15,120 bases of DNA from OFTM10 sp964196195 (GTDB lineage: Bacteria; Actinomycetota; Acidimicrobiia; Acidimicrobiales; Aldehydirespiratoraceae): contig CAXMSE010000056.1 in the NCBI GenBank assembly GCA_964196195.1, positions 1 through 15,120 on the forward strand, written 5' to 3'. Position 1 is the first letter of the stretch, and each line of letters starts with the position of its first letter. The notes under the pieces are model-generated. The model saw only the letters and a list, made by a program, of their open reading frames with translations. It had not been told where the DNA came from and did no database searches. Shown here piece after piece: positions 1-6,017 of this stretch. A program made the translations under genes and the position numbers.

Positions 1-1
1 T

Positions 2-256
2 GGGGGTGGTGGTGTCGACCCCGTCGATCTCCACGACGTGTGCTTTCAACAGTCGCCGGGGCTGATGGACGATCCCGAGATGGGGATCGTCGTTGCGCAC
101 TCTGCCACGTTTGCCTGTGACTTCGACCGGCTTGATCGAAAATCCCGGCAGGCCCCAGCGGGCCGCCGCGGTTCGATGCGACACCACCGAACCCGGACCA
201 GCATCGAGCACACATGCCATGAGCCGCGCCGCCCCGGTGTCATCAGCGCGTGACAC
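2..256 (-). CDS. N-terminally truncated AbiEi/DUF559-family fragment, partial at left edge
   Basis: The open frame on the minus strand reads MACVLDAGPGSVVSHRTAAA then RWGLPGF, followed by PVEVTGKRGR, LGIVHQPRRL and VEIDGVDTTTP. This is the characteristic middle of the actinobacterial AbiEi-antitoxin-like / DUF559 endonuclease-like family (usual pattern AAGPGAVVSHRSAAALWGL..., VTVPRGRR, GIPVTTP). The family normally has about 70-90 residues, including a winged helix, before this block. Here an in-frame TAG lies about 15 codons upstream of the possible GTG at 256, and amt ends at 351, so there is no room for that domain. Possible starts are GTG at 256, inside the arm of a strong hairpin, or ATG at 220. 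The C-terminal half lies outside the window. It is either a remnant (pseudogene) or a shortened protein. Family assignment rests on motif recognition only. Confidence 0.55.
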   Translation of the reverse strand, partial: MSRADDTGAARLMACVLDAGPGSVVSHRTAAARWGLPGFSIKPVEVTGKRGRVRNDDPHLGIVHQPRRLLKAHVVEIDGVDTTTP

Positions 257-315
257 CCCCGTTCTGGTGTAGCCAAACCCCGGAAAGCGAACCCCGGCTA
301 CACCAGAACGGGTGT
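253..315. terminator. Long inverted repeat / hairpin behind amt
   Basis: The left arm at 253-274 and the right arm at 296-315 are reverse complements over 20 positions, with a 2-base bulge in a C run of the left arm. The core GTTCTGGTGTAGCC / GGCTACACCAGAAC is a perfect 14 bp. The 21-base loop contains AACCCCGG, which recurs at the loop/right-arm junction. It lies 36 bases past the amt stop on the minus strand. A Rho-independent or Rho-assisted terminator for amt is the simplest reading, but there is no T tract on the minus strand after the stem. A transposed or recombination-derived repeat is an alternative. Confidence 0.5.
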
Positions 316-318
316 TTT

Positions 319-349
319 GGGGGGTTGGGGTTGAGGTTGGGGTTGGGGG
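319..349 (+). repeat. Telomere-like G-rich tract (G-quadruplex candidate; C-rich on amt mRNA)
   Basis: On the plus strand there are four runs of at least four G (319-324, 327-330, 339-342, 345-349) separated by TT or TTGAGGTT. This fits the pattern of an intramolecular G-quadruplex and resembles GGGGTT repeats. On the minus strand, in amt mRNA, it is a C-rich, almost G-free stretch directly after the stop codon, the composition expected of a Rho loading (rut) site. It precedes the hairpin at 253-315. Confidence 0.5.
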
Positions 350-350
350 T

Positions 351-1748
351 TCAGTAGCGGGCGATGGTTTCGATGCCGTACCCGGCACTGCCATGCTCGA
401 CCACGTCGAGTCCTTCCATCTCCTCTTGGGCATCGACTCTCAGACCGATCGTGGCCCTGAGGGCGGCGAACAGCGCATAACAGGTGGCCCCTACCCACGC
501 CACCACGATCAGCACCATCACCGCCTGCATGATGAGCTGGTCGAACCCACCGCCATAGAACAGACCGGCGTCAGCTCGACCGAGGAAGGCATCGTCGTAG
601 GTTGCGAACAGGCCGATCGACAGGGTGCCCCAGATTCCACACACACCGTGAACCGCGATTGCGCCCACCGGGTCGTCTATACGTATCCGGTCGAAGAACA
701 GCACTGCGCTAACCACGATCAAGCCCCCGATGAAGCCGATGACCAGGGCGGCCCACGGCTCCACCGAACCGACCGGCGCGGTGATCGAAACCAGCCCGGC
801 CAGGGCGCCATTGGCCGCCATCGCGACGTCGGGCACGCCCGACACCTTCCAGATGAAGGCCGAAGCTCCGAGCACCCCGGCCGACGCGGCCAACAAGGTA
901 TTGAGAGCAAGGAAGGGCACCAAGGCATCCGCCGCTAGCTCGCTACCGGCGTTGAAACCGAACCAACCGAACCAGAGGATGAACACGCCGATCACCGTGT
1001 AACCGATGTTGTGGCCCGGAATGGCCATGACCCGGCCTTCGGAGTCGTACTTGGCCAGACGAGGACCGAGCATCGCCGCGCCCACCAGCGCGGCGACGCC
1101 GCCAGTGAGGTGCACAACCGTCGAGCCCGCGAAATCGGAGTAGACGGCATCACCTATCTTCATCTCGGCGATGAGCCCACCGCCCCAGGTCCAGTGCACC
1201 ACCACCGGGTAGATGATCGCGGTCATCGCTGCTGAGAAGATGAGGTAGGTGGTGAACTTCGTGCGCTCCGCCATGGCGCCGGACGCGATGGTGACAGCGG
1301 TGGCCGCGAAGACCACCTGGAAGAAGAAGTTGGTGGCAGGAGTGAGCCCCGCCGTGAGATCGAACAGCACGTCGGGATCGGAGCTGTTCTTGAAGAAGAT
1401 GTCGCTGAGTCCGCCCCACCACTTGCCCGATCCGCCGTACGCGATGGTCCAACCCACGGCGAAGAAGGCGACCGCGCCGATCGCCATGTCGGCGAGATTT
1501 TTCGCCATGATGTTGGCGATGTTCTTGGCTCGGGTGAGCCCCGCTTCCACGAAAGCGAAGCCGGCCTGCATGAGGAACACGAGAGCGCCTGCGATCACCA
1601 GCCACAGGTTGTCCATGACCGCCTGCACTGTCGCGGCTGCGGCATCCGGATCGTCCTGAGCTGCTGCCGGCGACGCCCACCCAAGAGTCGTGGCGACAAT
1701 CACCGTCGCGAGCACCATGGGTTGTTTCAGGACTGTCTTGTTCAACAC
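351..1748 (-). CDS. amt: Ammonium transporter (Amt/MEP/Rh family)
   Basis: Channel-type transporter for ammonium in the cytoplasmic membrane. I chose the GTG at 1748 because AGGAAGGA lies 7 bases upstream and the start is followed by a signal-peptide-like segment (residues 5-31, ending ASPAAAQ). This gives 465 residues, normal for the family; a longer frame from 1844 adds an unlikely hydrophilic leader. Visible hallmarks are DFAGSTVVHLTGG with D205 and the first pore histidine H213, the second pore histidine H367 in VHGVCGIWGTL, WTWGGG near 186-191, about eleven hydrophobic segments, and the conserved cytoplasmic tail EEMEGLDVVEHGSAGYG. No glnK/PII gene is adjacent, which is unusual because amt and glnK are often paired. 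The gene immediately upstream on the same strand is a winged-helix regulator, 121 bases away. Identity is very secure; the start is well supported. Confidence 0.96.
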   Translation of the reverse strand: MLNKTVLKQPMVLATVIVATTLGWASPAAAQDDPDAAAATVQAVMDNLWLVIAGALVFLMQAGFAFVEAGLTRAKNIANIMAKNLADMAIGAVAFFAVGWTIAYGGSGKWWGGLSDIFFKNSSDPDVLFDLTAGLTPATNFFFQVVFAATAVTIASGAMAERTKFTTYLIFSAAMTAIIYPVVVHWTWGGGLIAEMKIGDAVYSDFAGSTVVHLTGGVAALVGAAMLGPRLAKYDSEGRVMAIPGHNIGYTVIGVFILWFGWFGFNAGSELAADALVPFLALNTLLAASAGVLGASAFIWKVSGVPDVAMAANGALAGLVSITAPVGSVEPWAALVIGFIGGLIVVSAVLFFDRIRIDDPVGAIAVHGVCGIWGTLSIGLFATYDDAFLGRADAGLFYGGGFDQLIMQAVMVLIVVAWVGATCYALFAALRATIGLRVDAQEEMEGLDVVEHGSAGYGIETIARY

Positions 1749-1755
1749 TGCGGAT

Positions 1756-1763
1756 TCCTTCCT
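1756..1763 (-). promoter_or_regulatory. Strong Shine-Dalgarno site of amt
   Basis: AGGAAGGA on the minus strand, 7 bases before the GTG at 1748. It decides the start codon of amt and contrasts with most other genes in the window, which lack such a site. Confidence 0.75.
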
Positions 1764-1793
1764 GACGAACTCCAAGGAACCTAGGAAGCCCCG

Positions 1794-1831
1794 ATTTCCC
1801 TGTCGTTGTGGCTGTGTTACCCGTTTGGTGC
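1794..1831 (-). promoter_or_regulatory. Possible regulator-binding array upstream of amt
   Basis: Read on the minus strand, four 5-base elements recur at exact 11-base spacing: GCACC, GTAAC, ACAAC and GAAAT, each separated by 6 bases. The layout recalls the GlnR box of actinobacteria (gTnAC-n6-GaAAc repeated), which controls amt genes, but only GTAAC matches well and the last two match loosely. It lies about 45-85 bases before the amt start, a suitable place for an activator. This is suggestive only. Confidence 0.25.
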
Positions 1832-1869
1832 CAGGAGCTGACACCTTTCTGACGACCGCCGGGCGACGT

Positions 1870-2352
1870 TCAGGCCGCGGCTTCGAGCATGTAGCCGCGC
1901 GATCTCACGGTGCGGATCTCGAGACCCACGGGTTCGAGGCGACGACGGAGTCGTAGCACGTGGACATCGAGGGCGTTGCGCCCCGGTGCCTCCCTCGGCC
2001 AACCGGCGCGGGTGAGATCGGTGCGTGACACCACTGCACCGAAGCGCTCGATGAGGGGGCCGACGAGCCGAGCTTCGAGGGGTGACACCGGCACCCTGTC
2101 GCCGCCGAAGCGGACAACACCGTCGTCGTCGAGGTCAGGGTGCAACAAGGCCTGTGCCCGACGGGAGAGCGCCTCGACACGAGCGATCACGTCACCCTCG
2201 TCGACCGGGAGCCTCACCCAGTCCTCCAGCTCATTGGTGGTCACGGGGGGTGGCGCGTCGGGCTCCACCACGAGCAGGCGCGGGATCCGACCGTCACGAA
2301 GCTCGACGAGCCGATCGGCCCCAGAAGGCCAGCGCACCAGACAAACATCCAT
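1870..2352 (-). CDS. OmpR/PhoB-type winged-helix regulator with shortened receiver half
   Basis: 160 residues from the ATG at 2352. The C-terminal part (about 78-157) is a clear OmpR/PhoB winged helix: VSPLEARLVGPLIERFG, then VVSRTDLTRAGW, the recognition-helix block NALDVHVLRLRRRL and the wing ending TVRSRGYML. The N-terminal 65 residues look like only the second half of a receiver domain (LLVVEPD ... WVRLPVDEGDVIARVEAL resembles the beta5-alpha5 end). No phosphoacceptor pocket is visible, so phosphorylation control is unlikely. There is no clear Shine-Dalgarno site; a TTG at 2430 with GAGGGG before it could add 26 residues. It lies just upstream of amt on the same strand and divergently from the oxidoreductase at 2471. 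An orphan nitrogen regulator of the GlnR kind is a reasonable guess from position only. Confidence 0.85.
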   Translation of the reverse strand: MDVCLVRWPSGADRLVELRDGRIPRLLVVEPDAPPPVTTNELEDWVRLPVDEGDVIARVEALSRRAQALLHPDLDDDGVVRFGGDRVPVSPLEARLVGPLIERFGAVVSRTDLTRAGWPREAPGRNALDVHVLRLRRRLEPVGLEIRTVRSRGYMLEAAA

Positions 2353-2455
2353 GGCGGTGACAGTAGGAAAGCCGGGTTTCGCGTCTGTTTCGTCGATGTG
2401 AACACACGAGCGACCCCGCTCAATTCTCAATGCCCCTCGACCCTGCTCTGAGAGC

Positions 2456-2461
2456 TACTGT
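2456..2461 (+). promoter_or_regulatory. Candidate -10 box of the EtfD-like gene
   Basis: TACTGT lies 9 bases before the ATG at 2471, and no Shine-Dalgarno site is present between them. Transcription would start within a few bases of the ATG, giving a leaderless or nearly leaderless mRNA. No convincing -35 element is seen. Confidence 0.3.
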
Positions 2462-2470
2462 CGCGGCGCT

Positions 2471-4963
2471 ATGAGTTTGCGTCTGAAGCCCCATCATTTT
2501 GTCATCGGTCTCGGTGTCGGAATCGCCCTTTTCACCGCGGCTTCGGGGGTCATCCCGAGCATCACCGACTGGCACGACGACAGTTCGGTGCAGCGCGAAG
2601 TGTTCGACAACATCCCCACCCCGCTGAAGGCCGCCTTCTACACGGTGATCCCGCTCCTGCTCGTCTACGGCGCCTACATGTTCGCCATGCGGGTGAAGAA
2701 CTGGGAACGGGGCCGACCCGACAATCGGCGCACGACGGCCAAAAACGTCAAGCAGCGCATGGCCGACTTCCGGTCCGGTGTCTACATGCAGACCTTGCTG
2801 CGCGAGCCGGGCGCCGGTGTCATGCACTCGATGATCTATTTCGGGTTCCTGATACTCCTCGGTGTGACCACCACCCTCGAGGTGAATCACCAGGTGCCGG
2901 AGGCCGTCAAGTTTCTCCATGGCGACGTTTACCGCATCTATGCCGCCATCGGTGATGGGGCCGGAGCGATCTTCCTGATCGGCATCGTGTGGGCCATCGT
3001 GCGCCGATACGGCCCCTGGGAATGGCGCCCGTATCGGATCCGCATCAAGACCAAGCCGGAGCATGCGGTGATCCTCGGCGTGTTCCTGGCCATCGGTGTG
3101 ACCGGATTCGGGGCCGAGGCGTTTCGCATCGCCCACGACGGGTCTCCCGACTTCGAGAAGTGGAGCTTCATCGGCTATCCCCTGGCCCAGCTCGTTGATG
3201 GCAACTCCAATGTGGCCGGTTGGCATCAGGCCTGGTGGATCGCCCATGTCGTGAGCTTCATCGCCTTCCTGGTGATCCTGCCCACCACAATGCTGCGCCA
3301 CATGTTCACTTCGCCGCTCAACATGTACCTGAAGGACAAGGACCGCCCCAAGGGGGCCATGAAGGCAATGCCCAATCTGGTGGAAGGCGATACCGAGCTG
3401 GAAACATTCGGTGCCTCGGTGATCGAGGACTTCACGTGGAAGCAGCTGCTCGACACCGACGCCTGCACGATGTGTGGCCGTTGCACCTCTGTATGTCCCG
3501 CCCACGCCACCGGGAAGCCACTCGACCCTCGCGAGATTGTTCTCAAGACGGGTGAGATCATGGCCCGCACCGGCAACCCGGCCGTGTCACCGCCCCTCGG
3601 GGTCGACGCGGAGATCACCGTCCCCGCCAACTGGATGTTCGATCGCATCACCCAGGAAGAGCTGTGGAGCTGCACCACGTGCAAGGCGTGCGACGACATC
3701 TGCCCTGTCAATATCGAGATTCTCGACAAGATTCTCGACATGCGCCGCTACCTCACTCTCATGGAGAGCGACTTCCCGAGTGAGCTCGGCCAGGCCTTCC
3801 GAGCCATGGAGAATTCCTCCAACCCCTGGGCCATGAGCCAGAGCGAGCGGGCCGACTGGGCCGATGGCATCGAGGGGATCAACATCATCGACGGCACCTC
3901 TCCGCTCGAGGCCGACTATCTCTACTGGGTGGGCTGTGCCGGCTCCTTCGACGACAAGAACAAGAAGGTCACCCGCGCGATGGCGCAGCTGATGCAGAGG
4001 GCCGGCGTCGATTTCGCCATCCTCGGCCCGGCCGAGAACTGCACGGGGGACTCCGCTCGCCGGTCTGGCAACGAGTACCTGTTCCAGATGCTCGCCAGCC
4101 AAAACATCGAAACCCTCAACACGATGGGGGTGAAGAAGATCGTCACCCAGTGTCCTCACTGCTTCAACACCCTCGCCAACGAGTACCCCCAACTCGGAGG
4201 CCACTACGAGGTTGTCCACCACAGCGAGTTCCTCGAGCAGTTGGTAGATGAGGGCAAGCTCGATCTCTCCGACGCCAAGCTCGAGGAGCGGGTCGTCTAC
4301 CACGACTCCTGCTACCTCGGTCGCCACAACGACATCTACGCCGCGCCCCGCAAGGTCCTCGGTCAGCTCGGCGGGATCGAGATCGTCGAGGCCGAGCGCA
4401 CCGCCGACAAGGGCATGTGCTGTGGAGCCGGCGGTGCTCGCATGTGGATGGAGGAGACCACCGGCGAGAAGATCAACGACGTCCGTTCCCAGGAACTGAT
4501 CGACACCGGAGCAAGCCGGGTCGCCACGGCGTGCCCCTTCTGCTACGTGATGATCGACGACGGGGTGAAGGCGGCAGGCAAGGAAGAGGACGAGGTTCGC
4601 GTGGCCGACATCGCCATCCACGTCCTCGATGCCATTGAGGCCACCATGGCTCCGGCGGCGCAGGTCGCGCAGGTCGCGCCCGCTGAAACGACTGACCCCG
4701 ACAACCTCAAGGTGATCAAGGGGATCGGCCCGAAGTTGGAGTCGCTCCTACACGATCTCGGGATTGTGACGTTCGAACAGATCGCGACCTTCTCGCCCGA
4801 CTACATCGTGAAGCTCGACAACTACCTTGCCTTCGATGGCCGAATCGATCGCGATGGCTGGGTCGAGCAGGCAACCGAACTGGCTACCACCCGTCCCGAG
4901 AAGTCGGCCAAGCTGCCCGATCTTCCCGACGATCGGCCCGAGAGCGCCACCGAAACGGACTGA
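2471..4963 (+). CDS. etfD: Membrane Fe-S oxidoreductase, EtfD-like (NarI-like + 2x[4Fe-4S] + 2x CCG) with C-terminal HhH domain
   Basis: 830 residues. Residues about 10-280 hold roughly six membrane spans resembling the NarI/heme-b membrane subunit, with candidate heme histidines H119, H252, H259 and H277. Two 4Fe-4S motifs follow: C332/C335/C338/C342 (CTMCGRCTSVCP) and C401/C404/C407/C411 (CTTCKACDDICP). Next come two cysteine-rich CCG domains of the HdrB/GlpC type, with C561/C564 (QCPHC), C650/C651 (MCCGAGG) and C688/C691 (ACPFC). This is the architecture of mycobacterial EtfD (Rv0338c), which passes electrons from electron-transfer flavoprotein, fed by acyl-CoA dehydrogenases, to the quinone pool. 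After an Ala/Gln/Val linker, residues about 745-806 form a helix-hairpin-helix unit (LKVIKGIGPKLESLL ... GRIDRDGWVEQA) of the kind found at the end of some NuoE and L21 proteins. The stop overlaps the next start by one base (TGATG). No etfAB or fadE is visible here, so the partner is inferred. Confidence 0.88.
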   Translation: MSLRLKPHHFVIGLGVGIALFTAASGVIPSITDWHDDSSVQREVFDNIPTPLKAAFYTVIPLLLVYGAYMFAMRVKNWERGRPDNRRTTAKNVKQRMADFRSGVYMQTLLREPGAGVMHSMIYFGFLILLGVTTTLEVNHQVPEAVKFLHGDVYRIYAAIGDGAGAIFLIGIVWAIVRRYGPWEWRPYRIRIKTKPEHAVILGVFLAIGVTGFGAEAFRIAHDGSPDFEKWSFIGYPLAQLVDGNSNVAGWHQAWWIAHVVSFIAFLVILPTTMLRHMFTSPLNMYLKDKDRPKGAMKAMPNLVEGDTELETFGASVIEDFTWKQLLDTDACTMCGRCTSVCPAHATGKPLDPREIVLKTGEIMARTGNPAVSPPLGVDAEITVPANWMFDRITQEELWSCTTCKACDDICPVNIEILDKILDMRRYLTLMESDFPSELGQAFRAMENSSNPWAMSQSERADWADGIEGINIIDGTSPLEADYLYWVGCAGSFDDKNKKVTRAMAQLMQRAGVDFAILGPAENCTGDSARRSGNEYLFQMLASQNIETLNTMGVKKIVTQCPHCFNTLANEYPQLGGHYEVVHHSEFLEQLVDEGKLDLSDAKLEERVVYHDSCYLGRHNDIYAAPRKVLGQLGGIEIVEAERTADKGMCCGAGGARMWMEETTGEKINDVRSQELIDTGASRVATACPFCYVMIDDGVKAAGKEEDEVRVADIAIHVLDAIEATMAPAAQVAQVAPAETTDPDNLKVIKGIGPKLESLLHDLGIVTFEQIATFSPDYIVKLDNYLAFDGRIDRDGWVEQATELATTRPEKSAKLPDLPDDRPESATETD

Positions 4964-5385
4964 TGAGCGGTTTCCGAAGCGATGAAGCCGATGCCGTGGT
5001 CCTTGTGGTGGGCCCCGATCCCGATGCGGCCGGGTTCATTGCCGCCGTTCTGAGTCGGGCCGGTATCACATCGCGTCCTGCACTCACCAGCGATGCGGCC
5101 ACTGAGGTGATGTCGGCCCATCCGCCTTATTCGGTGGTTGTGCTCGACGCCGACCTCGTGGCTCTTCGATCGATCCGTGCGCTCGCCGATCCTCGCCGCG
5201 CTTCGGTTCCCACCCTGGTGCTGGGGGCGCCGGATGCGTCGGCCGGGGCGGCCACCAAAGCCAGCGAGCAGGGGGCCACAGCGTGGCTCGATCGACCGGT
5301 GGACGAATCGGAGATGATCGACGGTGTCCGCGAGATGGTGGATGCTGTGCCAAATCGCGGCGCCGGGGGCGACGCCGCCCGCTAA
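4963..5385 (+). CDS. Stand-alone divergent receiver-domain (CheY-like) protein
   Basis: 140 residues with receiver-like secondary structure: VVLVVGPDPDAAGFIAAVL (beta1-alpha1), YSVVVLDADL (beta3, likely acceptor D62), VPTLVLGAP (beta4) and GATAWLDRPVDESEMIDGV (beta5-alpha5). The conserved lysine of the KP motif is arginine (R111), the N-terminal acidic pair is altered to GPD, and the usual Thr/Ser after beta4 is Gly, so classical phosphotransfer switching is doubtful. There is no output domain. The ATG overlaps the stop of the EtfD-like gene by one base, indicating translational coupling. No histidine kinase is nearby. It may act as a protein-protein adaptor for the oxidoreductase; that is inference from position. 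Confidence 0.75.
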   Translation: MSGFRSDEADAVVLVVGPDPDAAGFIAAVLSRAGITSRPALTSDAATEVMSAHPPYSVVVLDADLVALRSIRALADPRRASVPTLVLGAPDASAGAATKASEQGATAWLDRPVDESEMIDGVREMVDAVPNRGAGGDAAR

Positions 5386-5388
5386 CCT
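5383..5388 (+). promoter_or_regulatory. -10 box of pabA, leaderless-type promoter
   Basis: TAACCT ends exactly 6 bases before the GTG at 5395, so the predicted transcription start coincides with the start codon. Its first three bases are the TAA stop of the preceding receiver gene. No Shine-Dalgarno site exists. Confidence 0.45.
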
Positions 5389-5394
5389 CACGCC

Positions 5395-5994
5395 GTGGCC
5401 GACCCTGAGCCCGGATCGGGCCCGACGATCCTCGTAATCGACAACTACGACTCCTTCGTCTACATCCTGGTGCAGTATCTGGGCGAGCTCGGCGCCAACC
5501 CGGTGGTGCGCCGCCACGATGAGATCGACGTGGCCGGCATCCGCGAGATGGCCCCCGACGGCATCCTGATCTCACCGGGACCCGGTACTCCCGATGCGGC
5601 AGGTATATCGCTCACGGTTCTCGCCAAGTTGGCAGGCACCGTGCCGATCTTCGGTGTGTGTCTCGGCATGCAGTGCATGGGTCAGGGGTTCGGGGGCGAC
5701 GTGGTGCGGGCCCCCCAGGTGATGCACGGCAAGACCTCCATGATCCGCCATCACGACACCGGAGTGTTCGCCGGTCTGCCCAACCCGCTGGAGGCCACTC
5801 GCTACCACTCCCTGATCGTCGACCGCGAAACCCTGCCCGACGAGCTGGAGATCACCGCGGAGACCGACGGCGGACTCATCATGGGCTTGCGTCACCGCGA
5901 ACTCGAGGTGGAGGGTGTGCAGTTTCACCCCGAGTCGGTGCTCACCACCGCGGGCCACGACCTGCTGAATACCTTCCTCGCCCGCTGCCGCTGA
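5395..5994 (+). CDS. pabA: Anthranilate/aminodeoxychorismate synthase glutamine amidotransferase subunit
   Basis: 199-residue class I glutamine amidotransferase. It releases ammonia from glutamine for a chorismate-using partner (TrpE or PabB), in tryptophan or folate synthesis. The catalytic set is intact: nucleophile C89 in FGVCLGMQ, then H178 and E180 in QFHPES. ILVIDNYDSFVYILVQYLG at the N-terminus, LISPGPGTPDAAG and VRAPQVMHGKTS are family hallmarks; YHSLIV precedes the C-terminal triad. The partner synthase is not in the window. The GTG start at 5395 is preceded by a TAnnnT box 6 bases away and no ribosome site. Its position facing the end of pknB is the same as that of trpG (Rv0013) in Mycobacterium. 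Sequence alone does not separate PabA from TrpG; one protein may serve both pathways. The gap to the convergent pknB stop is only 23 bases and holds no obvious terminator. Confidence 0.94.
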   Translation: MADPEPGSGPTILVIDNYDSFVYILVQYLGELGANPVVRRHDEIDVAGIREMAPDGILISPGPGTPDAAGISLTVLAKLAGTVPIFGVCLGMQCMGQGFGGDVVRAPQVMHGKTSMIRHHDTGVFAGLPNPLEATRYHSLIVDRETLPDELEITAETDGGLIMGLRHRELEVEGVQFHPESVLTTAGHDLLNTFLARCR

Positions 5995-6017
5995 ACGGCG
6001 ACCGAGCTGTTCGGCCT

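Noticed and set aside
319..349. CRISPR or true telomere repeat
   Set aside because: The tract is a single 31-base low-complexity stretch without spacers, and the flanks are ordinary chromosomal genes.
312..938. 208-codon plus-strand frame opposite amt
   Set aside because: It shadows the conserved Amt C-terminal half and its sequence is compositionally random.
351..1844. Longer amt start at 1844
   Set aside because: It would add 32 hydrophilic residues before a signal peptide; the GTG at 1748 has a strong Shine-Dalgarno site at the right distance.
2420..3505. 361-codon open frame on the minus strand opposite the EtfD-like gene
   Set aside because: It mirrors the coding frame of a gene with clear cysteine motifs and membrane segments, and has no recognisable domain of its own; it arises from high GC.
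3587..4621. 344-codon open frame on the minus strand
   Set aside because: Antisense to the Fe-S/CCG domains; its protein is low-complexity Val/Asp/Gly/Leu with no motif.
5995..6017. Terminator between convergent pabA and pknB
   Set aside because: The 23-base gap has no stem of useful length; any termination signal must lie inside the genes.
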